64,000 bases of DNA from JAEZHK01 sp040768845 (GCA_040768845.1 JAXGME010000008.1:124001-188000); one strand, 5' to 3'. Counted from the stretch's first letter, positions 25,376 to 33,894 are shown. A program made the numbers and translations. Notes: generated by a model from the letters alone, not told the origin.

Positions 25376-25996
25376 ATGAGCGCATTTACGGAAATCGCAC
25401 GGATTGGCCTGGTGCCGGTCATTCGGATTGAGGACGCGAACGACGCGGTGCCGCTGGCGGAGGCGCTGAAGGCCGGCGGCGTGCCGGTGGCGGAAATCAC
25501 CTTCCGCACCACCTCGGCGGAGGAATCCATCCGCCGCATCGCGGAGCAGGTGGACGGCATTTTGCTGGGCGCGGGCACGGTCCTGACGGTGGACCAGGCG
25601 GAGCGCGCGCGGATGGCCGGCGCGCAGTTCATTGTGTCGCCGGGGTTTGATCCGGATGTCGTCAAACGGTGCCTCGAGCTGGGCATGGACGTGCTGCCCG
25701 GCTGCGCCACGCCTTCGGAGATCATGGCGGCGATAAAGCTGGGGCTGAAGACGGTCAAGTTCTTCCCCGCGTCGGTGTACGGCGGACTCGCCGGCATCCG
25801 CGCGCTGGCGGCGGCATTTCCCGGGCTGGGCTTCGTGCCCACCGGCGGCGTGGGACCAAACAATCTGGCCGAATACCTGGGCTTTAAGCCGGTCGTCGCC
25901 TGCGGCGGCAGCTGGATGGCAAACCCGAAGGACGCCGCGGAAACCCAGCGGCTGTGCCGGGAAGCCCGCGCCGTCGTCCGGTCGGTTCGCGGATAG
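25376..25996 (+). CDS. KDPG/KHG aldolase-family enzyme
   Basis: The 206-residue protein starts seven bases after AGGAGGG-like sequence. It is a class I aldolase of the Eda family. Its signatures are VPVIRIED, VAEITFRTTSAEE (the catalytic-base Glu and phosphate Arg), GAGTVLTVDQAERA, FIVSPGFDPDV and TVKFFPAS (the Schiff-base Lys). It should cleave a 2-keto-3-deoxy sugar acid, usually phosphorylated, to pyruvate and an aldehyde. With kinase, lactonase-like and dehydrogenase genes nearby, it is the likely carbon-cleaving step of the locus. Whether the substrate is true KDPG cannot be decided. Confidence 0.92.
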   Translation: MSAFTEIARIGLVPVIRIEDANDAVPLAEALKAGGVPVAEITFRTTSAEESIRRIAEQVDGILLGAGTVLTVDQAERARMAGAQFIVSPGFDPDVVKRCLELGMDVLPGCATPSEIMAAIKLGLKTVKFFPASVYGGLAGIRALAAAFPGLGFVPTGGVGPNNLAEYLGFKPVVACGGSWMANPKDAAETQRLCREARAVVRSVRG

Positions 25997-26019
25997 CGGA
26001 CCGGCGCGCGAGGATACGC

Positions 26020-26057
26020 ATCGCGCCACCCGCACGCGTGCGGGTGGCGCGATTTTG
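26020..26057 (+). terminator. 34-bp perfect palindromic terminator
   Basis: Bases 26020-26053 form a perfect palindrome (17-bp arms, ATCGCGCCACCCGCACG and its complement) and the plus strand runs on as TTTTG. It separates the aldolase gene from the convergent secreted-protein gene and may serve both. Confidence 0.85.
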
Positions 26058-26077
26058 CGCACGGCCTGCGCGAAGCC

Positions 26078-27901
26078 CTACGCGAAGCTCTTCAGCCGCC
26101 GCGCCACGTAGCGCGCGTCCGTACTGTAATAGGAAAGCGGCTTGATAAAGCAGGCCACGGTGTTCATGTAGTCCAGCCCGCCCTGCTGGATGATCATTAC
26201 CTGGTTTCGCACGCTGTTGGTGTAGTACAGGAACATGGCCACGTGGCCGTCGCGGATGAACATGTCGCCGGGGCGGAGGTTCAGATACCCGTCGCCCCGG
26301 GTTCTGGTGGCGACGGTCTTGTAGGCCGAGGAGGCCTTCATGTCGCCGGAGCGCAGGTACGAACGGGCGTTGCCCAGCCCCCACACGCTCATCGATACGA
26401 AGGAGGAGCAGTCGTTGCCCGGATAGTTCCGGTCCCGGAGGGTGGCGGTATAGTGGCTGTCGCCGGACCGCCGGACGAAATACCCCGTCTTTATGGCCTT
26501 GGTCTTGTTGAAGGTGCGGTTGTACTGGGTGTAGGGCAGGCCGTAGTACACCACGTTCTTCCGGTACCGCCTGTTCCCGCCCGACCAGTAGAGCACCTCC
26601 CGGCTGCTCATCCACGGGATATCGGCCATGTCGAAGGCGCGCAGCAGAATCTTCTTGCGCTCGGTGGCCTCGGCGGCGGAGATCGCGCCGGAGGCGCGAA
26701 GCGCGTCCACCTGCCCGACGGCACAGTTTTTGACGGCCTCGATCTTTGCCAGGTTTTCCCGGATGCCGGAGACCGGGGTGATCTGCGCCGGCAGTTCGCG
26801 CACCGGCACCGCGTTCAGCACCACCACCCGCTGCCGGGCGGTTTTTTTATCCGCCGTCACGGTGATGGTGGCGGCGCCCGCCGCGCGGCCCGTCACCACG
26901 CCGTCGGACACGTCCGCCACGGCGGGGTTGTCGCTCGACCAGGTCACCGCCTGGGAGGCGGTGGCGGGCAGCACGCGGGCGGCAAAGGTCACCTGCCCCC
27001 CGGGCAGCAGCACGCTGTCGCCCGCGTCGATGACCACGCCGGTCACGGTCTTGGTGTCCACCACCCGGATCGTCCGGGTGGCGTAGACGGAGGGGCGCGC
27101 CTTCGAACGCGCGCGGATCCGGGCGGAACCCACGCCCTTCGCCGTCACCAGGCCGCTCTGGTCCACGGTGGCCACCGACCGGTTGCTGGACGCCCAGGAA
27201 ACCGAGGAATTGGCGCCGGCGGGCGACACGGCACAGCTCAGCTGAAGTGTTTCGAGCCGTTCGACGGTGGTGGCGGACGGCGCGATCGTCACGCGCGCGG
27301 GCTTCGGCGGGTTCTTCACCCGCACCACGATGGAGCGGCGTATGGCGCTGTTTCGGGTGGAAATGGCGCGGATGATCGCCGTCCCCGCCTTGCGCGCGGT
27401 GATGCGCCCGTCGGCGCCGACCCGCGCCACAGCCGACTTCGTGGTGGTATAGCGCAGCGTCCTGATCGCGCTCTCCGGCGTCACCGTGGGAATCAGCTGA
27501 AAGGTGTCGCCCACCCGGAGGTTCAGGCTGGAGGCGTTCAGCGCGATGCCGGAGGGGGACAGGCTGTCCGTCACCACCACGGTCGCCCGGGTCCAGGTGC
27601 CGCGGGTGGCGGGCCGCGCGCTGACGGTGGCGCGACCCACGGCACGGGCGGTGATCAGTCCCGCCGAGGACACCGTGGCCACGTTCTTGTTGCTTGACCG
27701 CCATGTCATCTTCTGGCTGGCGCCCTCGGGCAGCACAGCACCGGTCAGCTTATGGGTGGTCCCCACCGCCAGATCGATCTCCACCCGCTGGGCGTCCAAT
27801 TGGACGCTGCGCTGGGCGACGGCCGCCGCAGTCACCGGCAGCGCGGCAAAGGCGATCAGCACGGCAAGGCACAGGCTCAGCGCCTTCAGGCGTGTTCGCA
27901 T
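26078..27901 (-). CDS. secreted protein with four BIG2 domains and NlpC/P60-like peptidase domain
   Basis: The ATG at 27901 follows GAGGAGGG by six bases and gives 607 residues. Residues 1-28 are a signal peptide (LCLAVLIAFAALPVTAAA). Four BIG2 Ig-like repeats follow at about 32-111, 118-196, 203-282 and 287-362, each with a WxSSNxxVATV-like core and a G(L/R)(I/V)TA turn. The C-terminal part has NDCSSFVSMSVWGLG (Cys498) and GDMFIRDGHVAMFLYY (His553), the catalytic Cys and His pattern of NlpC/P60 cell-wall peptidases. I infer an extracellular protein that binds glycan or surface and cuts peptidoglycan stem peptides. It is monocistronic. Confidence 0.85.
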   Translation of the reverse strand: MRTRLKALSLCLAVLIAFAALPVTAAAVAQRSVQLDAQRVEIDLAVGTTHKLTGAVLPEGASQKMTWRSSNKNVATVSSAGLITARAVGRATVSARPATRGTWTRATVVVTDSLSPSGIALNASSLNLRVGDTFQLIPTVTPESAIRTLRYTTTKSAVARVGADGRITARKAGTAIIRAISTRNSAIRRSIVVRVKNPPKPARVTIAPSATTVERLETLQLSCAVSPAGANSSVSWASSNRSVATVDQSGLVTAKGVGSARIRARSKARPSVYATRTIRVVDTKTVTGVVIDAGDSVLLPGGQVTFAARVLPATASQAVTWSSDNPAVADVSDGVVTGRAAGAATITVTADKKTARQRVVVLNAVPVRELPAQITPVSGIRENLAKIEAVKNCAVGQVDALRASGAISAAEATERKKILLRAFDMADIPWMSSREVLYWSGGNRRYRKNVVYYGLPYTQYNRTFNKTKAIKTGYFVRRSGDSHYTATLRDRNYPGNDCSSFVSMSVWGLGNARSYLRSGDMKASSAYKTVATRTRGDGYLNLRPGDMFIRDGHVAMFLYYTNSVRNQVMIIQQGGLDYMNTVACFIKPLSYYSTDARYVARRLKSFA

Positions 27902-28042
27902 ACGCTTCCCTCCTCGATGGTTGCACACCCGGACGGCCTGCGCCCCCGGCGCGGGCGATCGGGCGGACGGCAAAGCGCGCTCTGCCGGCGGCGGGGCGGA
28001 GGCCTCCACGGATCAGATTATGCAAATATTTCCTTTGGAGGC

Positions 28043-28071
28043 ATTATACCATGCCCCGCCCGGCGGTGCAA
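28043..28071 (-). promoter_or_regulatory. promoter of the BIG2-NlpC gene
   Basis: On the minus strand TTGCAC (28066-28071) and TATAAT (28043-28048) are 17 bases apart, with TGG just before the -10 acting as an extended -10. It leaves a leader of about 135 bases in which no RNA element was recognised. Confidence 0.75.
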
Positions 28072-28115
28072 GGCGCGGGGCCGCGCGGCGGAGGCCCTGC
28101 GAACACGCCCGTCGC

Positions 28116-28964
28116 CTATCCCTTCAGCGCGCCGCTCATCAGGCCGTTTTCGATCTTCTCCTGAAAGAGCACATAGAGGATGATTACGGGGATCGTGGTC
28201 AGGCAAATGCCCGCCATCGACGCGCTGTAATCCGTGCTGTACTCGCCGAAGAACGACAGCAGTCCCATGGAGATGGTGCCTTTGCTCTTATCCGAGATAA
28301 AAATCAGCGGGAATAGAAGGTTATTCCATACCTGTATGAAGTTGAAAATCGAAACGCTGACGATGCCCGGAACCGAAAGCGGCAGGATGATGTGCAAAAA
28401 CGTCTGAAGCGCGTTGCCGCCGTCCATAATCGTCGCTTCTTCAAGCTCCGACGGAATGCCCTTGATGATCCCCGTCAGAATCAGCACAGTCATGGGCAGG
28501 CAGAAGGCGGTGTACAAAAGGCACAGCATTGCGTAGTTGTTCATGATGCCCAGCCTGCCAAACACATACGAAAGCGGAATCAGAACGGCCTGGATCGGAA
28601 CCATCATGCCTGCAAGAAAGAACATGTACACGGATCCCTGGCCGCGGAAGCGAAACTTTGACAATACGTACGCCGCCAGCGCGCCGAGCAGCGCCGAAAG
28701 CGCAAGGGTGCCGCCGGCCAGCACCACCGTATTGAGGAAGTACCGGCCGATGTTGCCTACGCTCCATGCGGTGACGTAGTTTTCAAACCTCAGGCGCTTG
28801 GGCAGTGCGGTGAAGGATTGAAATATCTCCAGATTGCCCTTAAACGAGCAAAACAAGGTAAAAACCAGCGGATAGACGTTGATCAGCGCGACGCTCAAAA
28901 AAGCCAGAAAGCCAAGCGCCCGCCCCGGGCGAATCTTCCAGTATTTCACAGGGCACACCCCCAT
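28116..28964 (-). CDS. carbohydrate ABC transporter permease, MalG-type
   Basis: The 282-residue inner-membrane permease has six hydrophobic segments and the EAA loop SELEEATIMDGGNALQTFLH, which contacts the ATPase. The ATG at 28964 directly abuts the upstream stop. A GTG at 28949 with GGGGG upstream is an alternative start that would shorten it by five residues. It is the last gene of a minus-strand operon of glycosidase-like, binding protein, permease and permease. No ATPase gene is present, as is common for MalFG-type importers that share MsmX-like ATPases. Confidence 0.92.
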   Translation of the reverse strand: MGVCPVKYWKIRPGRALGFLAFLSVALINVYPLVFTLFCSFKGNLEIFQSFTALPKRLRFENYVTAWSVGNIGRYFLNTVVLAGGTLALSALLGALAAYVLSKFRFRGQGSVYMFFLAGMMVPIQAVLIPLSYVFGRLGIMNNYAMLCLLYTAFCLPMTVLILTGIIKGIPSELEEATIMDGGNALQTFLHIILPLSVPGIVSVSIFNFIQVWNNLLFPLIFISDKSKGTISMGLLSFFGEYSTDYSASMAGICLTTIPVIILYVLFQEKIENGLMSGALKG

Positions 28965-29861
28965 TTACTCTACGACGTCCCTGCGCCTGTTCATCAGGCC
29001 CAGGCTGACGAGCGTGGCGGCCACGCTCAGCACGAAGATGATCGTGGCGATCGCGCTGCCCAGTCCGTAATTGCCGTAGCGGTACGCCTCGTTATACATC
29101 AGGAGCGCCGGAACAACCGTGCTGCCTTCGGTGCCGCCGGTCGGCGTGAGAATGTACACGGTGTCAAATATCTTCAAAACGCCCGTCACCACCATGATGA
29201 TCGATACCTTAATGGAATCCCAGAGAATGGGAATGTACAGATACCGGACGCGTTTGAACCCGGTGGCGCCGTCCAGCATGCCCGCCTCGATGACAGAGCC
29301 CGGCACCGCGGTCAGCGCCGCGAGGCAGATAATCATGTAATAGCCGACGCTGGTCCAGGCGGTGACCACGATCAGGCACATCAGCGACGTACCCGGATCG
29401 ACCAGCCACTGCCGCATCAGCGGCGCGAGCCCAACCGAGCCCAGGACGCTGTTGAGGATGCCCTTGTCCGTCGGGAAATAGATGAAATTCCAAAGCAGCG
29501 AAACAGCCGTCACGTTCAGAATCATCGGGATGAAAAAAGCGGCCTTGAAAAAGCGCTTTCCGCGCCGGAATCCATGAATCAGAAGCCCCAGCGCATAGCC
29601 AATGGGCACCTGAAGCGCCACGCTGACGACCACATAGGCCGCGATGTTCTTCAGGGATTTGATAAATTCGGCGTTCCGAAAGAGTTTGATGTAATTTTTC
29701 AGGCCGACAAAGGAGAGCGGAACGCTCTGGATGCCCGGCCACTCGTTGAACGAAAAATAGATGGACATGACCACCGGAACGACCTCGAACACCAGGTAGA
29801 CCAGCGCGGCGGGCAGGAGAAATGCGAAAATGGTACTTTTTTTGCGATGATACAGGTCCAT
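28965..29861 (-). CDS. carbohydrate ABC transporter permease, MalF-type
   Basis: This is a 298-residue permease starting at 29861 (MDLYHRKKS) seven bases after AAAGGGGG. It has six membrane segments and the EAA loop SVIEAGMLDGATGFKRVRYL before the fifth. It pairs with the MalG-type permease encoded immediately downstream, whose start touches its stop. The binding-protein gene lies upstream after a strong hairpin. It imports an unknown oligosaccharide or glycoside. Confidence 0.92.
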   Translation of the reverse strand: MDLYHRKKSTIFAFLLPAALVYLVFEVVPVVMSIYFSFNEWPGIQSVPLSFVGLKNYIKLFRNAEFIKSLKNIAAYVVVSVALQVPIGYALGLLIHGFRRGKRFFKAAFFIPMILNVTAVSLLWNFIYFPTDKGILNSVLGSVGLAPLMRQWLVDPGTSLMCLIVVTAWTSVGYYMIICLAALTAVPGSVIEAGMLDGATGFKRVRYLYIPILWDSIKVSIIMVVTGVLKIFDTVYILTPTGGTEGSTVVPALLMYNEAYRYGNYGLGSAIATIIFVLSVAATLVSLGLMNRRRDVVE

Positions 29862-29902
29862 GCCGGCGCCCCCTTTGGTACAAGCGCAATATTTTGAAAT
29901 TT

Positions 29903-29931
29903 GCCCGGGTATCAAAGGACGATACCCGGGC
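29903..29931 (-). other. intra-operon hairpin after binding-protein gene
   Basis: An 11-bp perfect stem GCCCGGGTATC/GATACCCGGGC with a seven-base loop and no T-run lies directly after the binding-protein gene. This is the same arrangement as at 14420-14441 and would favour excess binding protein. Confidence 0.65.
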
Positions 29932-29950
29932 ATCGGTCCGCTTTCCGGGG

Positions 29951-31255
29951 TCAGCCCGCGCGATATTCGTCGATGGCCTTCTGGATGGTGGCGGCGGTAT
30001 CCTCGGCGCTGGCGCCCAGCATCATGTCGAGGATGGCGTTGCGGGAAACATCCACCAGCGACGGGCAGGTATCGTAGTCAAAGTACTCTCCGCCGGATTT
30101 GGTGATGGTGTTGGTGTAGGCGATCATGTCGGAGAACAGCCTGGGCGCGTCCGCCGGGGCCTCGGTGTTCTTGTAGGGGGCGACGCGCATCGCGGCGGAC
30201 ATGCGCTCCTGAATGGCCTCGGGCGTGGTCATAAACTTGACCAGCTCGATCGTCGCATCCTTCTGCGCGTCGCTCATTGTGCCGGAGATCATCCAGCCGG
30301 AGGTGTAGATCACGCGGGTGTCGGCGTATTCCGGCTTGTCGGAGAAGGACGGGAAGGGAAAGAAGCTGATGTCGTCCTTGATCTCGGACTCGGAGGCCAG
30401 GATCTCCGGGATGATGGGGCTGCTGTGGGAGATCATCGCGACTTCGCCGGTCAGAAACTGGTTCATCTGGGTATTGTAGTCCATGCCCTCAAAGCCTTCG
30501 GCAAACGTGCCCTTTGCCTTGAGGTCCTTGGTGATCTTTAGGCATTCCACCACGTCGGCGTCGGTCCACTTCTTCTCGCCCGTACCCAGCGCGATGACGC
30601 CTTCCAGGCCCACGCGCTTGAACAGGATGTTGTTGAAGATGTGCCCCATGACCCAGGTGTTCTTGCCGCCGACGCCAAAGGGCGTGATGCCCGCCGCGAC
30701 CAGCTTGTCGATCGCCGCGTACAGCTCGTCCATCGTCTTCGGGGTTTCGGTGATGCCTGCCTTCTCAAAGAGCTTGGTGTTGTAGAACACCGCGTCGACG
30801 TTCAGCTCATTGGGCAGCGCATAGATGCCCTTGGCGCCGTAGCTGTCCAGGCGGTAGGTATCCAGCGCGCCGTCCAGGAACGTGCCGGCCCAGTCCGGGT
30901 CCGCGGCGAGCACGTCGGTCAGGTCGAGCAGCACGCCGTTTTTGGCCCACTCCGTCAGGCCCGCGATGGCGGGATAGTAAAAGATGCTGGGCGTTTCGCC
31001 GGTGGAAATGGCCACCTTGAGCTTGTTGTTGTAGGCGGCCTCCTCGTAAATCGAATCGTTCTGCACGGTGACGTTCGGGTTGGCCGCCATAAAGGCGGCA
31101 ATCTGACTTTCATACACCTTCGCAATGGGCGTGTCGCCGCTGTCGCGGCTCATGAAGGTGATGGTCACCTTTTCCTCGGCGTACGCGGCGGCACACAGCA
31201 GCGTCGCCAGAAGCACCAGCGCAAGAAGAAAGGAAATACGCCTGATCAGTTTCAT
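29951..31255 (-). CDS. extracellular solute-binding protein, sugar ABC importer
   Basis: The 434-residue protein follows AAAGGAGG. A signal peptide is followed by a family 1 binding fold: VTITFMSRDSGDTPIAKVYE, AFMAANPNVTVQ, YALPNELNVDAVFYNTKLFE, PKTMDELYAAIDKLVAAGI and a late WMISGTMSDAQKDATIELVKF. Such proteins bind mono- or oligosaccharides. The signal peptide has a cysteine (TLLCAAA), but the position before it is Leu, so it is not a proper lipobox. It is the second gene of the operon led by the GHL6-type protein. Confidence 0.93.
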   Translation of the reverse strand: MKLIRRISFLLALVLLATLLCAAAYAEEKVTITFMSRDSGDTPIAKVYESQIAAFMAANPNVTVQNDSIYEEAAYNNKLKVAISTGETPSIFYYPAIAGLTEWAKNGVLLDLTDVLAADPDWAGTFLDGALDTYRLDSYGAKGIYALPNELNVDAVFYNTKLFEKAGITETPKTMDELYAAIDKLVAAGITPFGVGGKNTWVMGHIFNNILFKRVGLEGVIALGTGEKKWTDADVVECLKITKDLKAKGTFAEGFEGMDYNTQMNQFLTGEVAMISHSSPIIPEILASESEIKDDISFFPFPSFSDKPEYADTRVIYTSGWMISGTMSDAQKDATIELVKFMTTPEAIQERMSAAMRVAPYKNTEAPADAPRLFSDMIAYTNTITKSGGEYFDYDTCPSLVDVSRNAILDMMLGASAEDTAATIQKAIDEYRAG

Positions 31256-31300
31256 GGGAATCCTCCTTTGTGTTATTGATCGGACCCGCCGCCCGGCGGA

Positions 31301-33304
31301 TCAGTCGGTCCCAAACTCCACGGTCAGCATCCTGTGCCCGTTGATCTCGGGCACCTTGAAGCGCAGCGCGTTCCCGTCCATTTCAAACGCCAGATCCGCC
31401 CCCTCGGGTGCCAGCCTCACGCGGACAACCTGCTTGGGCACCGTCATCCAAACCGACAGGCCGCTCAGCGGATACCGGTTGTCGATGATGTCCAGCGTCG
31501 CGCACTTGCGCTCGGGCATGTAGTGCAGCAGGTGTACCACCCAGCGGTTTTCGGCGTCCTGCGCCATGATGTTTGTAATCAGGCTCGTCGGGCCGTCGTG
31601 CGCCATTAGCGGGCCGGGCATCAGCATGCGAATCGCGTTTCGCACCAGCTTTTTGACCCACGGAACCGCGCTCGTCTGGTACTGTGCAAAGATCGGGTGG
31701 ATAAAGTACAGCCCGGCGGCGCTTTGAATGACCGCGGGATACGAGGCTTTGCCGGACGAGGGCGAGTGCAGATGCGAACAGAAGTGTTCCCACGTTCGGT
31801 TGAATACCGGTTCGATTGCGGGCAGCAGCACTTCGCCTCCGGGCGCCGCTTCGACGAGCGCGCCCCTCATGTACATGACGTGCTCGCTTTCCGGCATCCC
31901 CTCGCCGATGGCGCCCCTGGGGATGATGAAATCAGGGCTGAAGGGCGCCTCGCCCTTGTAGAGGGCGCCAAGATTTGTCCGGAATGCCTTTCCGTGCTCG
32001 TCGAGGCCCGCCCGAAAGCTTGCGATCAGCTTCCCGCCGCGCGCGGCAAATGCGTCCAGCTTTTCCTTCAGCGCTTCGCTGGCCGGGATCGTGTCCGGCA
32101 GGATCAGGAGCCTGTATTTGCCAAGGTCGGACTGGCTGTCGATCAGGTCAAACTGGACGGAAAGCTCCATGAGCAGCCGCGCCGCGCCTTCCGTTGCCTT
32201 GGGAATGACGCCCGCGCCCGCCTTGTCGTGGAATTCCTCCTCGGTAAAAATCGCGGCTTCGACGACCGGCCGGATGCCCCTGCACCAGGGTTCCTTCCTT
32301 TCGATGTCGCCGTACAGCTCGCCGATCTGCTCGTACATGTAGGGGTTGAGCACGCCGGACGGGTGCATCTGGTCGCCGATGATGCACTTGCAGCCGTTGG
32401 CGAGCATGTTGTAGCATTCGAACTCCAGCGCCTCCTTGTTGCGGAAGGAGTGGAAATCGCCCCATTCGGTGTGAAAGCGCCCGGTCATCCCCAGGCATTC
32501 CTTCCCGAAATTCCGGTTGTACTTGGCGCAGATCGGAAAATCCATGTAGCCCCATTCGCCGCCGGGCAGCGATTCAAACGCATAATAGGTATAGGCGTCC
32601 TGGACGGGCTTCTCCCGCACGCCCACGTGCCCCTTATTGTAAAAGATGTTGAACGACGGGTTGACCGCCCGCACAAAGGCAGACATGTCCTCGACAAAGT
32701 CTTTGTAGGTAATGAGCGAGAAGCGCGCGCGATCCTCCGGGTTTTTGGGGTCCAGACCGAGCGCGCGCATCTTGCCAATGCAGGTGGAGCAGCAGCATTC
32801 GGTGATGAACGCCGCGTCAAACCAGACGCCCTCCGCGGCAATCGTCCGGATGACCTCCCCAAACTGGGCCTTCAAAAAATCACGGTAACCGGTGTTGACG
32901 CACAGGTTTTTGTAAAACCCGGCTTCAAAGTACTTCGTCTTTTTGTAGTCCTGCAGCGCGCCGTCCTCGTCGATGCAGATCCATTCCGGGTGCAGATCCG
33001 CGACGCGCTTATCCCAGCACACCGTGGTGTACAGGTTGACGTCGATGCCGCGCCGATGGCAGGCTTCCGCCTGGTGCTCGAGCAGCCTGCGGTCGCCGAG
33101 ATGGGGATGCACGGCTTCGGGGAACAGCTTGGAATCGTAATAGAGCATGCCGTGATGGCCGCGGGAAAACAGCGTCACGGAGTCGACGTGGGCGCACTTC
33201 AAGGTTTCGGCAAAGGCATCGGGATCAAACATCGATGCGACGCCCTCGATCTGCTCGCTCGTATGGAAATCCAAATGAATATGACGGCCGCCGTAAGCGC
33301 TCAT
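31301..33304 (-). CDS. putative glycoside hydrolase, GHL6-like with GATase-like domain
   Basis: I recognise a TIM-barrel N-terminal domain of the hypothetical glycosyl hydrolase 6 type. Its marks are RHIHLDFHTSEQIEGV, VDSVTLFSRGHHGMLYYDS, HPHLGDRRLLEHQAEACHRR and HPEWICIDEDG. The middle region (RLLILPDTIPASEALKEKL) resembles the trimerisation domain of family 42 galactosidases. There is no signal peptide, so it probably acts in the cytoplasm on the sugar brought in by the ABC system encoded downstream. The start is uncertain: ATGs at 33304 and 33313 both lack a ribosome site, and the frame runs up to 33349. The IS66 region begins just there, so the native leader may be lost. Confidence 0.75.
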   Translation of the reverse strand: MSAYGGRHIHLDFHTSEQIEGVASMFDPDAFAETLKCAHVDSVTLFSRGHHGMLYYDSKLFPEAVHPHLGDRRLLEHQAEACHRRGIDVNLYTTVCWDKRVADLHPEWICIDEDGALQDYKKTKYFEAGFYKNLCVNTGYRDFLKAQFGEVIRTIAAEGVWFDAAFITECCCSTCIGKMRALGLDPKNPEDRARFSLITYKDFVEDMSAFVRAVNPSFNIFYNKGHVGVREKPVQDAYTYYAFESLPGGEWGYMDFPICAKYNRNFGKECLGMTGRFHTEWGDFHSFRNKEALEFECYNMLANGCKCIIGDQMHPSGVLNPYMYEQIGELYGDIERKEPWCRGIRPVVEAAIFTEEEFHDKAGAGVIPKATEGAARLLMELSVQFDLIDSQSDLGKYRLLILPDTIPASEALKEKLDAFAARGGKLIASFRAGLDEHGKAFRTNLGALYKGEAPFSPDFIIPRGAIGEGMPESEHVMYMRGALVEAAPGGEVLLPAIEPVFNRTWEHFCSHLHSPSSGKASYPAVIQSAAGLYFIHPIFAQYQTSAVPWVKKLVRNAIRMLMPGPLMAHDGPTSLITNIMAQDAENRWVVHLLHYMPERKCATLDIIDNRYPLSGLSVWMTVPKQVVRVRLAPEGADLAFEMDGNALRFKVPEINGHRMLTVEFGTD

Positions 33305-33377
33305 TGAAAGCATGGCTGGCGAAGGACTGCAGCACATGAGATAATACACAACGGAAGACTTGAAAAACTATAAGTTG

Positions 33378-33438
33378 AAAAACTTGAAATACGAAGAACC
33401 TGTATCGAGTTTTCAAAGTCGGAGTGATTCAAGTTTTT
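33378..33438 (+). repeat. inverted repeat in tnpA leader
   Basis: AAAAACTTGAA (33378-33388) is perfectly complementary to TTCAAGTTTTT (33428-33438). A hairpin in the leader could limit read-in expression of tnpA from outside. Confidence 0.5.
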
Positions 33439-33477
33439 AGAGATTTGCCGAGCGGCAAGCCGTTGTGGGGTGAGAGC

Positions 33478-33894
33478 GTGAACGTCAATCAGGCAAAGCG
33501 AGCCGTGCGGCTTCGGGAATGGTCGCAGATGATACAGGATCGACAGGACAGCGGTATGACGGTAAGAACGTGGTGCGAGCGTAATGGGATAAAAGAGGCG
33601 AAGTACTATTATGGGCTGAGCCAAGTACGAAAAGCGGTATTGGCGGGGTTCAACCCGGAACTGCCTGAAGCGAAGGAACAACCCAAGCTGGTAAGGGTGG
33701 ATATGGCGCGTTTACCCGCAGCAGAAGGCAGCTCAAGACAACCGACAGATGCAATAACTGCACGACCTTCACCGGAGTTGCCCACACGGACAATCCGCCT
33801 GGAATACGGTGGCGGGACACTTGAGATACCGGAAGGAGCCAGCGCGGAGGCAATCGCAGAGGTGCTGAAAGCGTTATCCCTGAATGCTGTTTGA
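33478..33894 (+). CDS. tnpA: IS66 accessory protein TnpA
   Basis: The 138-residue protein starts at a GTG with GGGGTG upstream. Its N-terminal half is helix-turn-helix-like (VRLREWSQMIQDRQDSGMTV, then WCERNGIKEAKYYYGLSQVR) and the C-terminal end is TIRLEYGGGTLEIPEGA, typical of IS66 OrfA. It overlaps tnpB by 11 bases. IS66 elements need it for transposition, and its likely role is DNA binding. Confidence 0.85.
   Translation: MNVNQAKRAVRLREWSQMIQDRQDSGMTVRTWCERNGIKEAKYYYGLSQVRKAVLAGFNPELPEAKEQPKLVRVDMARLPAAEGSSRQPTDAITARPSPELPTRTIRLEYGGGTLEIPEGASAEAIAEVLKALSLNAV

Noticed and set aside
27902..28115. Possible riboswitch or small gene upstream of the BIG2-NlpC gene
   Set aside because: No conserved riboswitch core or start codon with a ribosome site was found; the region is explained by the promoter and a GC-rich leader.
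33335..33350. CATGAGATAATACAC similar to the IS256 end at the left edge of the IS66 region
   Set aside because: It needs a seven-base gap to align and no other IS256 sequence is there, so chance similarity is likelier than an old IS256 scar.
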